DNA of 64,000 nucleotides, from positions 124,573 to 188,572 of the forward strand of contig JADZGB010000003.1 of the NCBI GenBank assembly GCA_020854105.1. Direction: 5' to 3'. The DNA comes from Burkholderiales bacterium (lineage in GTDB: Bacteria; Pseudomonadota; Gammaproteobacteria; Burkholderiales; SHXO01). The translations under genes and the position numbers were made by a program. The notes beneath the pieces were generated by a model. It was given only the letters and a program-made list of their open reading frames with translations. It was not told the origin of the DNA and did no database searches. Shown piece by piece: positions 18,181 through 28,377 of the stretch. Each line of letters starts with the position of its first letter. The stretch's first letter is position 1.

Positions 18181-19429
18181 GGCGTCCCGGGGGCGGGGCA
18201 GCGGTGCCGGCCCGAGGCGCCGCCTGCACCCGCTCGCCGCGCTGCTGCTGCTGACCGCGCTGTCTCTGGCGCCGGACGCCTCCGCCGGACCCAGAGGAGA
18301 CCTGCGCGCCCTGCGCCAGAAGGTCGAGCGGCTCACGCGTGAACTCGCCGCCTCCGAGAGTTCGAAGGCGGACGCCACCGACGCCTTGCGCGAATCCGAG
18401 CACGCGATCAGCCAGAGCAGCCGGCGCCTGTTCGAACTGCAGTCGCGCCAGGAGCAGATGCGCGCCTGGCTCGCGCAACTCGATACCGAGCAGGCGCGGC
18501 TGGACGGGGCCGTCGTGCAGCAGCAGGCGGCACTCGCCCGATCCCTTCGTCACGCCTACCTGCACGGCCCGGGCTCGAGCGCCGTACTTCTGCTGGCGCC
18601 GACGGATCCGGGCCAGGCTGCGCGCCGCCTGCACTACCTTGGCCACCTGTACCGCGACCGCGCGGCGGCCATCGAGCGACTGCGGCAGAACCAGGCGCAG
18701 GTGCAGGCGCTGGCGGAAGAAAGCCGGCGTCAGGAACAGGCGCTGGCGGCGCTCGAATCCGAGCAGGCCGACGCCCGGCAGCTGCTGCTGGCCCAGCGCA
18801 ACGAGCGCGCCGCAGCGCTGGCCAGGGTGTCGTCCCGGATCGATCGCCAGCGGCGCGAAATCGGCGCGCTCAGACGCGACGAGCAGCGGCTGAGCGCTCT
18901 GGTGCAGAAGCTCGCCCGGCAGCTCGCGTCCCGTGCGCCGGCCAGGAAGCCTGCGGCCGGCACTGGTGCAGGCAAGCGCGCGGACGGCGCAGGAAAAGCG
19001 GAACAGCCGCGCAGGGACGCCGGCCCGGCAGCACTACCGGCGACCGGCGGTCCGGTCGCACGCCCCGTGCCGGGGGAACTCGTGGCGCGCTTCGGCAGTC
19101 CACGCTCCGGTACGGGATTGCGCTGGAACGGCTGGTTCATCGCCGCTTCGACCGGAACGCCGGTCAAGGCGCCCGCACCCGGCCGGGTGGTGTTCGCCGA
19201 CTGGCTGCGCGGGTTCGGCAACCTGCTCATCCTGGACCACGGCGAGGGACTGATGAGCCTGTACGGCAACAACGACGCGCTGCTCAAGAGCGTCGGCGAC
19301 GAGGTTCGGGGCGGCGAGCAGATCGCTGCGGTGGGCAGCAGCGGTGGCAGCGCGGATTCGGGTCTATACTTCGAGGTACGCTACCAGGGCAAGCCGTTGG
19401 ACCCGGCGCGCTGGATCGGATCGCGTTGA
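18146..19429 (+). CDS. EnvC-like murein hydrolase activator (M23/LytM domain)
   Basis: A 427-residue exported protein. ATG 18146 overlaps gpmA by 35 bases; no better start is visible. After an Arg-rich start, a hydrophobic signal ([21 protein letters not shown]) leads to a long coiled coil at about 50-265 and a LytM domain at about 305-427. The LytM domain lacks the metal-site pattern HxxxD...HxH of active M23 peptidases ([23 protein letters not shown]), so it should be a non-catalytic activator of amidases, as EnvC is. The position before ctpA is conserved in proteobacteria. Confidence 0.9.
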   Translation: MPSLDRGRPDPEASRGRGSGAGPRRRLHPLAALLLLTALSLAPDASAGPRGDLRALRQKVERLTRELAASESSKADATDALRESEHAISQSSRRLFELQSRQEQMRAWLAQLDTEQARLDGAVVQQQAALARSLRHAYLHGPGSSAVLLLAPTDPGQAARRLHYLGHLYRDRAAAIERLRQNQAQVQALAEESRRQEQALAALESEQADARQLLLAQRNERAAALARVSSRIDRQRREIGALRRDEQRLSALVQKLARQLASRAPARKPAAGTGAGKRADGAGKAEQPRRDAGPAALPATGGPVARPVPGELVARFGSPRSGTGLRWNGWFIAASTGTPVKAPAPGRVVFADWLRGFGNLLILDHGEGLMSLYGNNDALLKSVGDEVRGGEQIAAVGSSGGSADSGLYFEVRYQGKPLDPARWIGSR

Positions 19430-19468
19430 CCGAAGACGCCAGCCCGGATCTCCAGAAGCGCGCGCGCC

Positions 19469-19544
19469 GGACGATTCAGGACTGGACGATTCAGGACTGG
19501 ACGATTCAGGTCCGGACGACTCAGAACCCGGACGATCAGGATCC
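19469..19544 (+). repeat. Five-copy 15-base tandem repeat
   Basis: Tandem copies of ggacgattcaggact: 19469-19483 and 19484-19498 are identical, 19499-19513 differs at the end, and 19514-19529 (16 bases) and 19530-19544 are degenerate. The array fills the spacer between the envC-like stop (19429) and ctpA (19608). It is out of frame with envC, so it does not extend that protein. Confidence 0.9.
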
Positions 19545-19607
19545 GGCGAATGGCCGCCGCGCGGACGCATGCGCGGCACTCCGCAGCACCTTTAGGAAGC
19601 TCGACAC

Positions 19608-21029
19608 ATGCGCACTCCCGTCAAGCAAGCCGCGTTGATCGCCCTCGGGGCCGTCCTCGGCGTGCTCATCAGCCTGAATTTCTCGGCCGTTGCCCAGAAG
19701 AGCACCGGCCCGCTGCCGGTCGAGGACCTGCGCGCATTCACCGAGGTGTTCGGGCGCATCAAGAGCGACTACGTCGAACCCGTCGACGACAAGAAGCTGA
19801 TCAGTGAGGCCATCAACGGCATGCTGACCGGCCTCGATCCCCACTCGGCCTACCTCGACGCCGAGGCATTCCGCGAGCTGCAGGTCGGGACCCAGGGCGA
19901 GTTCGGCGGCCTGGGCATCGAGGTCGGGATGGAGGACGGCTTCGTCAAGGTGGTATCCCCGATCGAGGACACGCCCGCCTTCCGTGCGGGCCTCAAGCCC
20001 GGCGACCTGATCATCAAGCTGGACGACACCACCGTGAAGGGCATGACGCTCAACGACGCGGTCAAGCGCATGCGCGGCAAGCCCAACACCGACATCACCC
20101 TCACCGTGATCCGCAAGGGCGAACCGAAGCCGCGCGTGATCACCCTGACGCGCGCGATCATCCAGATCCAGAGCGTCAAGTACAAACTGGTCGAACCCGA
20201 CTACGCCTACGTGCGCGTGACGCAGTTCCAGGAACACACGGCCGAGAAGATGGTGGCCGCGCTGGAGAAGATGTGGAAGGATAACGGCAGCAACCCGATG
20301 AAGGGCCTGGTGCTCGACCTGCGCAACGACCCGGGCGGACTGCTCAATGCCGCGGTCGCGGTGTCGGCGGCCTTCCTGCCGGAGGATGCGCTGGTCACCT
20401 ACACGGACGGGCGCACCGAGGATTCCAAGATGCGCCTGTACGCGAACAAGGAGTACTACGGACGCGGGGCGCGCGACGACTTCATGAAGAAGGTTCCGAC
20501 GGCGGTGAAATCGGTGCCGATGGTGGTACTGGTCAACGGCGGCTCCGCCTCGGCCTCGGAGATCGTGGCGGGCGCGCTGCAGGACCACAAGCGCGCTGTG
20601 GTGATGGGTACGCAGACCTTCGGCAAGGGCTCGGTGCAGACCATTCTGCCGCTCGGCAACAACACGGCGATCAAGCTCACCACGGCACGCTACTACACCC
20701 CGAACGGCCGTTCGATACAGGCCCAGGGCATCACCCCCGACATCCTGGTCGAGGAGGCCACCATTGCCGAGATCGATCCTGCCCTGCGCATGCGCGAGGC
20801 AGATCTGCAGCGCCACCTGTCCAATCCCACCGAATCCGAACAGGTGGCGCCTGCCATCACGCCGCCGGCCGAACCGGCCAGCAATGACAAGGGCGTGCAG
20901 GACCAGACGCAGCCGTCGGCTCCGGCCGCGGCCAAGGGCGAACCGGTAGAGATGGGATCGAAGGGCGACTACCAGCTCAACCAGGCGCTCAACCTGCTCA
21001 AGGGCCTTCAGATCCTGAGCCGCAAGTAA
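19608..21029 (+). CDS. ctpA: Carboxyl-terminal processing protease (S41A)
   Basis: A 473-residue periplasmic protease with an N-terminal signal or anchor (AALIALGAVLGVLISLNFSAVA), a PDZ domain at about 95-180 (GEFGGLGIEVG; AGLKPGDLIIKLDD) and the S41 catalytic core. The Ser-Lys dyad fits S315 in NGGSASASEI and K340 in FGKGSVQT, 25 residues apart as in known CtpA/CtpB enzymes. The C-terminal tail from about 395 is Pro/Ala-rich. AGGAAG 8 bases before ATG 19608 is a good ribosome site. The enzyme trims exported proteins and often controls cell-wall hydrolases, consistent with its envC-like neighbour. Confidence 0.95.
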   Translation: MRTPVKQAALIALGAVLGVLISLNFSAVAQKSTGPLPVEDLRAFTEVFGRIKSDYVEPVDDKKLISEAINGMLTGLDPHSAYLDAEAFRELQVGTQGEFGGLGIEVGMEDGFVKVVSPIEDTPAFRAGLKPGDLIIKLDDTTVKGMTLNDAVKRMRGKPNTDITLTVIRKGEPKPRVITLTRAIIQIQSVKYKLVEPDYAYVRVTQFQEHTAEKMVAALEKMWKDNGSNPMKGLVLDLRNDPGGLLNAAVAVSAAFLPEDALVTYTDGRTEDSKMRLYANKEYYGRGARDDFMKKVPTAVKSVPMVVLVNGGSASASEIVAGALQDHKRAVVMGTQTFGKGSVQTILPLGNNTAIKLTTARYYTPNGRSIQAQGITPDILVEEATIAEIDPALRMREADLQRHLSNPTESEQVAPAITPPAEPASNDKGVQDQTQPSAPAAAKGEPVEMGSKGDYQLNQALNLLKGLQILSRK

Positions 21030-21047
21030 CTCAACCGGACCCGGACG

Positions 21048-21080
21048 AGCCGGCGGCCCGCGCTGCCGGCTTTTTCTTTC
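21048..21080 (+). terminator. Rho-independent terminator after ctpA
   Basis: AGCCGGC (21048-21054) and GCCGGCT (21065-21071) form a perfect 7-bp stem with a 10-base loop, followed by tttttctttc. It lies 18 bases after the ctpA stop and only a few bases before the moeB start, so moeB needs its own promoter or read-through. Confidence 0.85.
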
Positions 21081-21082
21081 TC

Positions 21083-21856
21083 ATGGCACAACGCGACGCG
21101 AGCCGCATCGACCTCGACGACGAGCAGCTGCTGCGCTACAGCCGGCATATCCTGCTCCCCGAGATCGGCATCGACGGGCAGGAGAAGCTACTCGCCGCGC
21201 ACGCAGTGATCATCGGTGCAGGCGGACTGGGGTCGCCCATCGCCCTCTACCTCGCTGCCAGCGGCGTGGGGCGGCTCACGCTGTGCGATCACGACAAGGT
21301 CGATCTCACCAACCTGCAGCGCCAGATCGTACACGACACCGGCACCATCGGGCTGGCGAAGGTCGATTCGGCACAGCGACGGCTGCACGCCATCAACCCC
21401 CAGGTGCAGGTGCGCACGGTCGAGGCGCGCGTGGCTGCGGACGAACTCGACACTCTGGTGTCCGATGCCGATGTCGTGCTCGACGCCACCGACAACTTCG
21501 CCACGCGCCATGCCATCAACCGCGCCTGCGTGCGCCGCCGCCGGCCTCTGGTCTCCGGCGCAGGCGTTCGCTTCGACGGCCAGGTCTCGGTGTTCGATCT
21601 GCGCAACGCGGACAGTCCTTGCTATCACTGCCTGTTCCCCGAGGCAGGCGATCTCGAGGAGATGCGCTGCGCGGTGATGGGCGTGTTCGCCCCGCTGGTC
21701 GGCATCGTCGGCTCGGTGCAGGCAGCCGAGGCACTCAAACTGCTCATGGGCGTTGGCCAGCCCCTGGTCGGAAGGCTGCTTCTGCTCGACGCATTGTCCA
21801 TGCAGTGGCGCAGCGTACGCCTGCAGAAGGACCCGACCTGCGGAGTCTGCGGCTGA
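21083..21856 (+). CDS. moeB: HesA/MoeB/ThiF family adenylyltransferase (MoeB-like)
   Basis: A 257-residue E1-like enzyme that adenylates the C-terminal glycine of a ubiquitin-like sulfur carrier (MoaD or ThiS). ATP-binding loop GAGGLGSPIALYLAASGVG is at about residues 46-64. DLTNLQRQ, DATDNFATR and the Cys-containing EMRCAVMGVFAPLVGIVG follow. Two CxxC pairs (CYHC and CGVC at the C-terminus) bind structural zinc. No sulfur-carrier gene is adjacent, so MoeB and ThiF cannot be separated by context. Confidence 0.9.
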   Translation: MAQRDASRIDLDDEQLLRYSRHILLPEIGIDGQEKLLAAHAVIIGAGGLGSPIALYLAASGVGRLTLCDHDKVDLTNLQRQIVHDTGTIGLAKVDSAQRRLHAINPQVQVRTVEARVAADELDTLVSDADVVLDATDNFATRHAINRACVRRRRPLVSGAGVRFDGQVSVFDLRNADSPCYHCLFPEAGDLEEMRCAVMGVFAPLVGIVGSVQAAEALKLLMGVGQPLVGRLLLLDALSMQWRSVRLQKDPTCGVCG

Positions 21857-21902
21857 GGACGCCGCTCTACGCCACTTGCGACGAAGAGACGGAAGGAAAA
21901 GC

Positions 21903-22010
21903 TACCACGAAGACACGAAGAAAAGCGAACAGGCGAAAAGATTAGAGAACGCAAACCCCTGTTCGCACACCCGGTTCACTCCGGCTTCCCTTCGTGCCTT
22001 CGTCGTGAAC
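21903..22010. repeat. Nested inverted-repeat element between convergent genes
   Basis: The outer arms are ccacgaagacacgaag (21905-21920) and the imperfect complement cttcgtgccttcgtcgtg (21990-22007). Inside them is a perfect 9-base inverted repeat, gcgaacagg (21925-21933) and cctgttcgc (21958-21966). The element lies in the 167-base space between moeB (+) and slmA (-). It resembles the ACGAAG-type palindromic elements seen dispersed in many proteobacterial genomes and may act as a two-way transcription stop. Confidence 0.7.
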
Positions 22011-22023
22011 GGCTCTGTGTCGA

Positions 22024-22605
22024 TCACACCGGCCGCAGGCGCGACCACTGCACCGTCCAAGCGTCCATCGGATCGCGCTTGAAGCCGCTCTTGGCGAACT
22101 GATGCCAGCGGCCCACGACGAAACACAGCACCAGATTGGCGTGCGCGCCCGCATCCAGCCCCTCGGCCACCTCCTGCTGGGTGATGGCGAAGCGCAGCGA
22201 CTGCCTGAGCGTGGTCTCCAGCCGGTCGTGCAGCTGGTTGATGCGCAGCTGCAGGCGCTCGTTCTCGTTCACCAGCGCGTCGCCGATCAGCACGCGCGTC
22301 ATGCCGCGGTTCTTGCGCGCGAAGCCCAGCAGCATGGAGACGATGGCCTCGAGCTGCGCCAGGCCGCTCGCGTGCTCGGCCGTGATCTTGTTCACCAGCC
22401 CGAAGATCGTCTCCTCGATGAAACCGATCAGGCCCTCGAACATCTGCGCCTTGCTGGCGAAGTGGCGGTACAGCGCGGCCTCCGACACGTCCAGCCTGGC
22501 GGCCAATGCCGCCGTCGTGATGCGTTCGGCATTCGGGGTCTCCAGCATCTCGGCGAGCGTCTGCAGGATCTGCAGTTTGCGCTCGCCCGGACGGGCGGCG
22601 GGCAT
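22024..22605 (-). CDS. slmA: Nucleoid occlusion factor SlmA (TetR family)
   Basis: A 193-residue TetR-like DNA-binding protein. The helix-turn-helix is ITTAALAARLDVSEAALYRHFASKAQMFEGL at about residues 28-59, and FIEETIFGLVNKI is a typical SlmA continuation. The C-terminal block VLCFVVGRWHQFAKSGFKRDP matches the SlmA family. SlmA bound to chromosomal sites blocks FtsZ ring formation over the nucleoid. It follows the HAD gene by 9 bases in a run that begins with argB or earlier. Confidence 0.93.
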   Translation of the reverse strand: MPAARPGERKLQILQTLAEMLETPNAERITTAALAARLDVSEAALYRHFASKAQMFEGLIGFIEETIFGLVNKITAEHASGLAQLEAIVSMLLGFARKNRGMTRVLIGDALVNENERLQLRINQLHDRLETTLRQSLRFAITQQEVAEGLDAGAHANLVLCFVVGRWHQFAKSGFKRDPMDAWTVQWSRLRPV

Positions 22606-22614
22606 GACGCGGTC

Positions 22615-23298
22615 CTAGCCTGGATACAGGCGGCGCAGGTGACTGGGCAGCTCGGCAAGGATGCGGATGCTCACGTCCACGTGGGCGGGCACGCGCACCG
22701 ACGGGCCTACCCAGACGGTCTTCATGCCCAGGCGCTTGGCTGCTTTCAGGTTGACCAGAGTGTCCTCCACCATGATGCAGACACGAGGATGCACTCGATG
22801 CTTGCGCAGCAGGCGGCGGAAACCCGCCGGGTCGGGCTTCGGTCGGAAGCGTGTGTGCTCGATGGTGAACACATCGTCGAACAGATCCTCCACCCGCAGC
22901 AGCTGCAGCACGGCGCGGGAATAATGCACCGGCGCGTTGGAGAATACCAGCTTCCGCCCGGGCAGGCGCGTGAGCACCGAGCGCAGCAGCGGGTGGCGCA
23001 GGACCGCGCGGCGCAACTCGGGGAAGGCGTGCGTCTCGCGCAGGAAATGGTGCGGATCGACCGCGTGGTGGCGGATCAGTCCCAGCAGCGTGGCGCCATA
23101 GCGGTGCCAGTACTGGATTCTCAGCGCATTGGCGCCATCGGTGTCGAGGCCCAGATGCCGCTCCAGGTAGGCCGTCATGGAGCGGTTCAGGTGCGGAAAG
23201 ACGTGCGCAGTGGCGTCGTGCAGCGTGTTGTCCAGGTCGAAGATCCAGACCGGCGCGGCGGTGCGGGAGGGCGTCGTGAGCGGTGCCATGCGGACCAT
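22615..23298 (-). CDS. HAD-family pyrimidine 5'-nucleotidase-like phosphatase
   Basis: A 227-residue HAD hydrolase of the SDT1/PYN type, from ATG 23298 or the ATG three codons later. Motif I is FDLDNTLHDA with the two catalytic Asp (about residues 20-29). Motif II is FSNAPVHY, the motif III Lys is in RFRPKPDP, and motif IV is MVEDTLVNLKAAKRLGM. Such enzymes remove phosphate from UMP/CMP or damaged nucleotides. The slmA-HAD-argB order is recurrent in betaproteobacteria. The substrate is not deducible. Confidence 0.87.
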   Translation of the reverse strand: MVRMAPLTTPSRTAAPVWIFDLDNTLHDATAHVFPHLNRSMTAYLERHLGLDTDGANALRIQYWHRYGATLLGLIRHHAVDPHHFLRETHAFPELRRAVLRHPLLRSVLTRLPGRKLVFSNAPVHYSRAVLQLLRVEDLFDDVFTIEHTRFRPKPDPAGFRRLLRKHRVHPRVCIMVEDTLVNLKAAKRLGMKTVWVGPSVRVPAHVDVSIRILAELPSHLRRLYPG

Positions 23299-23327
23299 AT
23301 CGGAGCGACAGGGGCGCGCCCGCCAGC

Positions 23328-25290
<1,963 letters not shown>

Positions 25291-25335
25291 ATGCGTGTTG
25301 GCGATCGTGGCGGTCTGGCACTCATGAGGAGCGGA

Positions 25336-26730
25336 TCACATGCGGCCGAACGATGCAGAGCGGCCGGGTGCTCGCGCTGACGCGCGGTAGAGCGCACCAG
25401 GATATGAATTGGCGTAGAGGTAAAGCAATAGCGTCCAGCATACACAGATGAACACCGTGCCTTTGGTGGAGCTGAACATCGAGCCGGTCGTCGAGCTCAC
25501 GAAATACCCGATCGAAACCGCTGCCAGGATCAACGTGAGCGTGTGCGCATAGGGAGTGCTCGTGCGCTTGAGGCAGGCATAACAGACTCGGAACATGAAC
25601 AGCCAGAACAGCAGCAACAGAAGGACGCCAGGCAATCCAAGCAGAACGCATGCATCCAGGAACTGATTGTGGAGCATGCCGAAGAAGCTGGGGATTTCGT
25701 CAGAGATGGTTCCTGCTTCGGCAAGCGCTCTCGCGTATCGCTTGAACGCGTTGATGCCCATCCCCAGAGCTGGATGCTCCGAACAGAGATCCACCCCGAT
25801 GCGGATACTCTCCCATCGGATGCCTGTCGAAGTGCTCTGATAAGCCGCTGCCTCCCCGAGAAAGAAAGCCATTGTCTCCCGGTACATGGACAAAATCCGT
25901 TCATGGAACACGTTCCAAGCCGAGAATCCCAGCAATCCAACTGCCCCAAGTCCTACCGGAACGAATAGCGGGCTCGACTTCCTGCGACGGTCGACAAGGG
26001 CGAGAAGTGGAATGGACAGGACGATGATCAACAACGAACTGCGACTGCCCGACCAGATCGCCATCATCAATCCGCTGATCGCGGCCAGAAAGTATTGCAG
26101 GCGGACGATGTTCGGCAATTCGCCGTTGATAGCGCCGACGGGCGATGTGCCTTGGCGAATCGCGCCAAGTACCAGACCGACTGCCAGGGGCGCCGCATAG
26201 TTGCCGAAATCCGCCCCGGATAACGGGCCGAAGACGCGTGCGGCGTCGAGCGTGAATCGTTCGTGCATCGCGACGCACAGACCAATTGCAAGTGCAGCTG
26301 AAACGCCGTGCAGCACATACTTCAAATCCAGATCGACCTGCCGTAGGGCAAGGAGAATCAGCACGGCGTACGCCATATGCAACGGCCGGCCCATCTGCCG
26401 ATGATTCCATTCGTGCAAGGACATGCTGAACAGATAGATCAGCAGTGGCAGAAGGAACAAGAGCACTATTTCCCAGCGCACCTCTCTCAACACGATAGGC
26501 CGGCGCAGCAACATGAATGCTGCCGCCAGCACCATCAGCTTCGATATCGAGGACGAAACGTCGGGTACGACAAAGAAAGCGGCGAAGAACGCGGCGAATC
26601 CCAACGACCAGAGTCGATCTCCGAGAAACCGCGTCCGATCCAGCACATCCGCGCCCTTCCATGCCTGGCTGTCGGACGATTTGTTCGAATCCGCAACACC
26701 GACTGAAAGTAACCGCGGCACGGGTTTCAA
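25336..26730 (-). CDS. O-antigen ligase/polymerase family membrane protein
   Basis: A polytopic protein of up to 464 residues with about 10-12 helices and a Wzy_C/WaaL-type periplasmic loop: SGSRSSLLIIVLSIPLLAL at about 230, then the large loop and FFGMLHNQFLDACVLLGLPG at about 363-382 with the conserved HNxxL. It could ligate O-antigen to lipid A core or polymerise repeats; sequence alone does not decide. The start is uncertain: 26730 is TTG, with GTG codons at 26721 and later, and no ATG precedes the first helix. It appears co-transcribed with the GT9 gene 45 bases downstream. Confidence 0.82.
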   Translation of the reverse strand: MKPVPRLLSVGVADSNKSSDSQAWKGADVLDRTRFLGDRLWSLGFAAFFAAFFVVPDVSSSISKLMVLAAAFMLLRRPIVLREVRWEIVLLFLLPLLIYLFSMSLHEWNHRQMGRPLHMAYAVLILLALRQVDLDLKYVLHGVSAALAIGLCVAMHERFTLDAARVFGPLSGADFGNYAAPLAVGLVLGAIRQGTSPVGAINGELPNIVRLQYFLAAISGLMMAIWSGSRSSLLIIVLSIPLLALVDRRRKSSPLFVPVGLGAVGLLGFSAWNVFHERILSMYRETMAFFLGEAAAYQSTSTGIRWESIRIGVDLCSEHPALGMGINAFKRYARALAEAGTISDEIPSFFGMLHNQFLDACVLLGLPGVLLLLLFWLFMFRVCYACLKRTSTPYAHTLTLILAAVSIGYFVSSTTGSMFSSTKGTVFICVCWTLLLYLYANSYPGALYRASARAPGRSASFGRM

Positions 26731-26782
26731 TGCGCTGAAGAGGGTCTGCAGATTGTCAGGGCATCCTTCATGCTGTCAACGT

Positions 26783-26820
26783 GGATCTTGGCGCCTGCCT
26801 CGGATCTTGGCGCCTGCCTC
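26783..26820 (+). repeat. Perfect 19-base tandem duplication
   Basis: The unit ggatcttggcgcctgcctc occurs at 26783-26801 and again at 26802-26820, with no mismatch. It is upstream of the ligase gene and may come from replication slippage. Confidence 0.95.
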
Positions 26821-26979
26821 GAGGGCCCGTCTGAAGCCAAAGACCCGGGATTCAAGAGGCGGCATTTTGCCATTTTCGCGCGGCGTGTCCATAGCGGATC
26901 CGTCAGCCGCTCAGACGAGGCCTCAGCCGAAACAGCGGATTACACGAGATTGGAGCTGCACGGAACTGGTCATGCCTGA

Positions 26980-27009
26980 CCCTCCCGGGAGATTGGAATG
27001 ACGGGAGGG
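26980..27009. other. Inverted repeat CCCTCCCG/CGGGAGGG
   Basis: Perfect 8-base arms at 26980-26987 and 27002-27009 with a 14-base loop. There is no T-tract on either side, so it is not a typical terminator. It may be structured RNA or a protein site. Confidence 0.6.
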
Positions 27010-27022
27010 CCGCTACGCCTTT

Positions 27023-27062
27023 ACGTATAGCGAGGCATATGGACGTATAGCGAGGCGTATGG
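27023..27062 (+). repeat. 20-base tandem duplication
   Basis: acgtatagcgaggcatatgg (27023-27042) is followed directly by acgtatagcgaggcgtatgg (27043-27062), one mismatch. It is AT-richer than the surroundings and contains TATAG and CATATG boxes. Confidence 0.95.
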
Positions 27063-27186
27063 CGAGCCTGAAGCCACCGCGTGACTAGCGCACGGTCCAG
27101 GAAAGAGTGATTTGTTCAGGCGCAACAAGACTCGAGCAGGCGAACCATCGCCCGCCTGCCGCGTGTGCGCCTCAGGGGCCCGTGTA

Positions 27187-27212
27187 GCAGGCGGCCCTGA
27201 CGGACCGCCTGC
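27187..27212 (-). terminator. Hairpin just after hsp20, possible terminator
   Basis: Reading the minus strand, GCAGGCGG (27212-27205) and CCGCCTGC (27194-27187) form a perfect 8-bp stem with a 10-base loop, 12 bases after the hsp20 stop. A T-run does not follow, so it is a weak or Rho-assisted stop at best. Confidence 0.55.
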
Positions 27213-27224
27213 CCTGTCGTACCG

Positions 27225-27653
27225 TTACTCCACAGTAACGCGCTTCTGCGCAGAGGCCGCCTTCTTCGGCAGCGTCAGCTCCAGCACGCCGTTGTCGTAG
27301 CGGGCGCTGGCACCGTCCTGGTCGACGTCCTGACCCAGCGTGAACGAGCGGTAGACCTTGCCGTAGTAGCGCTCGGAGCGCAGTGCCTTCTCACCCTGCT
27401 TGTCCTCCTTCTCGCGCCTGATCTCCGCCGTGATCGACACCTGGTTGCCGTCGATCGACACGTGGATGTCCTCCTTCTTCACGCCAGGCACCTCGGCGTG
27501 CACCGTGAAGGCCTTGTCGTCCTCCTTCACGTCCATCTTGATGCGCATCCCCTGGGCACCCTCCTGGGTCTCGAGCCGCATCGGACGCAGGAACACGCCC
27601 TTGAACAGATCGTCGATGTCCTCGAACGGATCCCACCGCGTGATGTTCGCCAT
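27225..27653 (-). CDS. Small heat shock protein, Hsp20/alpha-crystallin family
   Basis: A 142-residue holdase chaperone from ATG 27653 with a strong GAGGAGGAAAGG ribosome site. The N-terminus MANITRWDPFEDIDDLFKGV is typical of class A bacterial sHSPs. The alpha-crystallin domain runs from about 42 to 132 (KMDVKEDDKAFTVHAEVPGV; ARYDNGVLELTLPKK). The C-terminal I-x-I/V element is replaced by RVTVE. It is a single-gene unit with a candidate heat-shock promoter at 27701-27729. Confidence 0.95.
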   Translation of the reverse strand: MANITRWDPFEDIDDLFKGVFLRPMRLETQEGAQGMRIKMDVKEDDKAFTVHAEVPGVKKEDIHVSIDGNQVSITAEIRREKEDKQGEKALRSERYYGKVYRSFTLGQDVDQDGASARYDNGVLELTLPKKAASAQKRVTVE

Positions 27654-27700
27654 AGCCTTTCCTCCTCGCAATCATGCGGCCGCCGGGCGGCCGTGCAGGC

Positions 27701-27729
27701 TATATGCGAGTAGCGTCCGCCAATTCAAG
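27701..27729 (-). promoter_or_regulatory. Candidate sigma-32 promoter of hsp20
   Basis: On the minus strand CTTGAA (27729-27724) is followed after 14 bases by TCGCATATA (27709-27701). This approximates the heat-shock consensus CTTGAA-N13/15-CCCCATNTA, with the -35 element perfect. The start of transcription would fall about 40 bases before the hsp20 ATG. The leader contains a GGCCGCC/GGCGGCC palindrome (27678-27692 region) close to the ribosome site. Confidence 0.65.
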
Positions 27730-27831
27730 GCCGGCCGGCGCCGCCGCAGCACGCCGCCAACGGCGCTTTCGTCCGACTGCGCGACACCGGCGTTGCGCGC
27801 GCCGCCGGCACGCGGAGCGCCTCTAGTGGTG

Positions 27832-28290
27832 CTAGTGGTGCTCGTGCCCGCCGCCTGCGCCGGCGGCGCGTACCGGCGCCCTGACCTCCACCGTCTGCCG
27901 CTTGCCGCCCTCCTCGACCACCAGGGTGAGCACCACCTCCTGGCCCGCGACCAGGGGCTGCTCGATGCTCATGAACATGATGTGCAGGCCGCCCGGTGCC
28001 AGCTTCACCGGCTCGCCGGCAGGCAGGTCCAGGGCCTCGCGCCTGCGCATTCTCATCACCCCGTTCTCGTGGCGCATCTCGTGGATCTCGGCCACCTTAG
28101 CCGCCGGCGTCTCCACCCCGACCAGCCTGCCGCCGGCCGCGCTGGTGACGGTCAGGTACGCGCCCGCGACCTTCTGGCCCGGCACGGCGCGCACCCAGGC
28201 GTCCTTCACGCTCACCTGAGCAGCGGCGGATGCGCTCCACACCACGGCAAGAACCGCCCCCAGAAAACTTCCGAAGCCCGATACGGTCAT
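27832..28290 (-). CDS. Periplasmic copper chaperone PCuAC
   Basis: A 152-residue exported protein from ATG 28290 (ribosome site GAGGGGAAAG). A signal peptide ends ASAAAQ. The PCuAC fold follows: VKDAWVRAVPGQKVAGAYLTV at about 27-47, and the Cu(I) site HEMRHENGVMRMRR (H...M...H...M, about 76-89) with a further GGLHIMFM (His/Met, about 106-113). The C-terminus is a His tail (GGHEHH). It probably delivers copper to cytochrome oxidase; a Sco partner is not adjacent. It is divergent from dacC. Confidence 0.92.
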   Translation of the reverse strand: MTVSGFGSFLGAVLAVVWSASAAAQVSVKDAWVRAVPGQKVAGAYLTVTSAAGGRLVGVETPAAKVAEIHEMRHENGVMRMRRREALDLPAGEPVKLAPGGLHIMFMSIEQPLVAGQEVVLTLVVEEGGKRQTVEVRAPVRAAGAGGGHEHH

Positions 28291-28362
28291 TCTCTTTCCC
28301 CTCGCCACGACCAGCGCCCAGACTAGCAGAGCGCGGCGGGGGGGCGCTTGATCCAGATCACC

Positions 28363-28368
28363 TATAAT
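28363..28368 (+). promoter_or_regulatory. TATAAT box immediately before dacC
   Basis: A perfect -10 hexamer at 28363-28368 lies only 9 bases before the dacC ATG (28378). No -35 element is seen at normal spacing (TTGATC at 28348 is too close). If used, the transcript would have a very short leader, in line with the lack of a clear ribosome site. Confidence 0.4.
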
Positions 28369-28377
28369 CTCCACGGG

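Larger units (their letters stand above)
26731..27224. other. 494-base spacer with short repeats, no convincing gene
   Basis: The spacer lies upstream of the O-antigen ligase gene and downstream of hsp20. I see two pairs of direct repeats and one hairpin (listed separately). Short open frames here on the plus strand (for example through 26770-26979) have no ribosome site and no recognisable protein features, and they cross the repeats. Confidence 0.6.

Noticed and set aside
18146..19429. Active M23 metallopeptidase
   Set aside because: The HxxxD and HxH zinc residues are not found in the LytM domain; an EnvC-like activator is the better reading.
26513..27001. Plus-strand frames at the start of the O-antigen ligase gene and in the spacer
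   Set aside because: No ribosome site, no recognisable domain, and they cross tandem duplications and the antisense of the ligase N-terminus.
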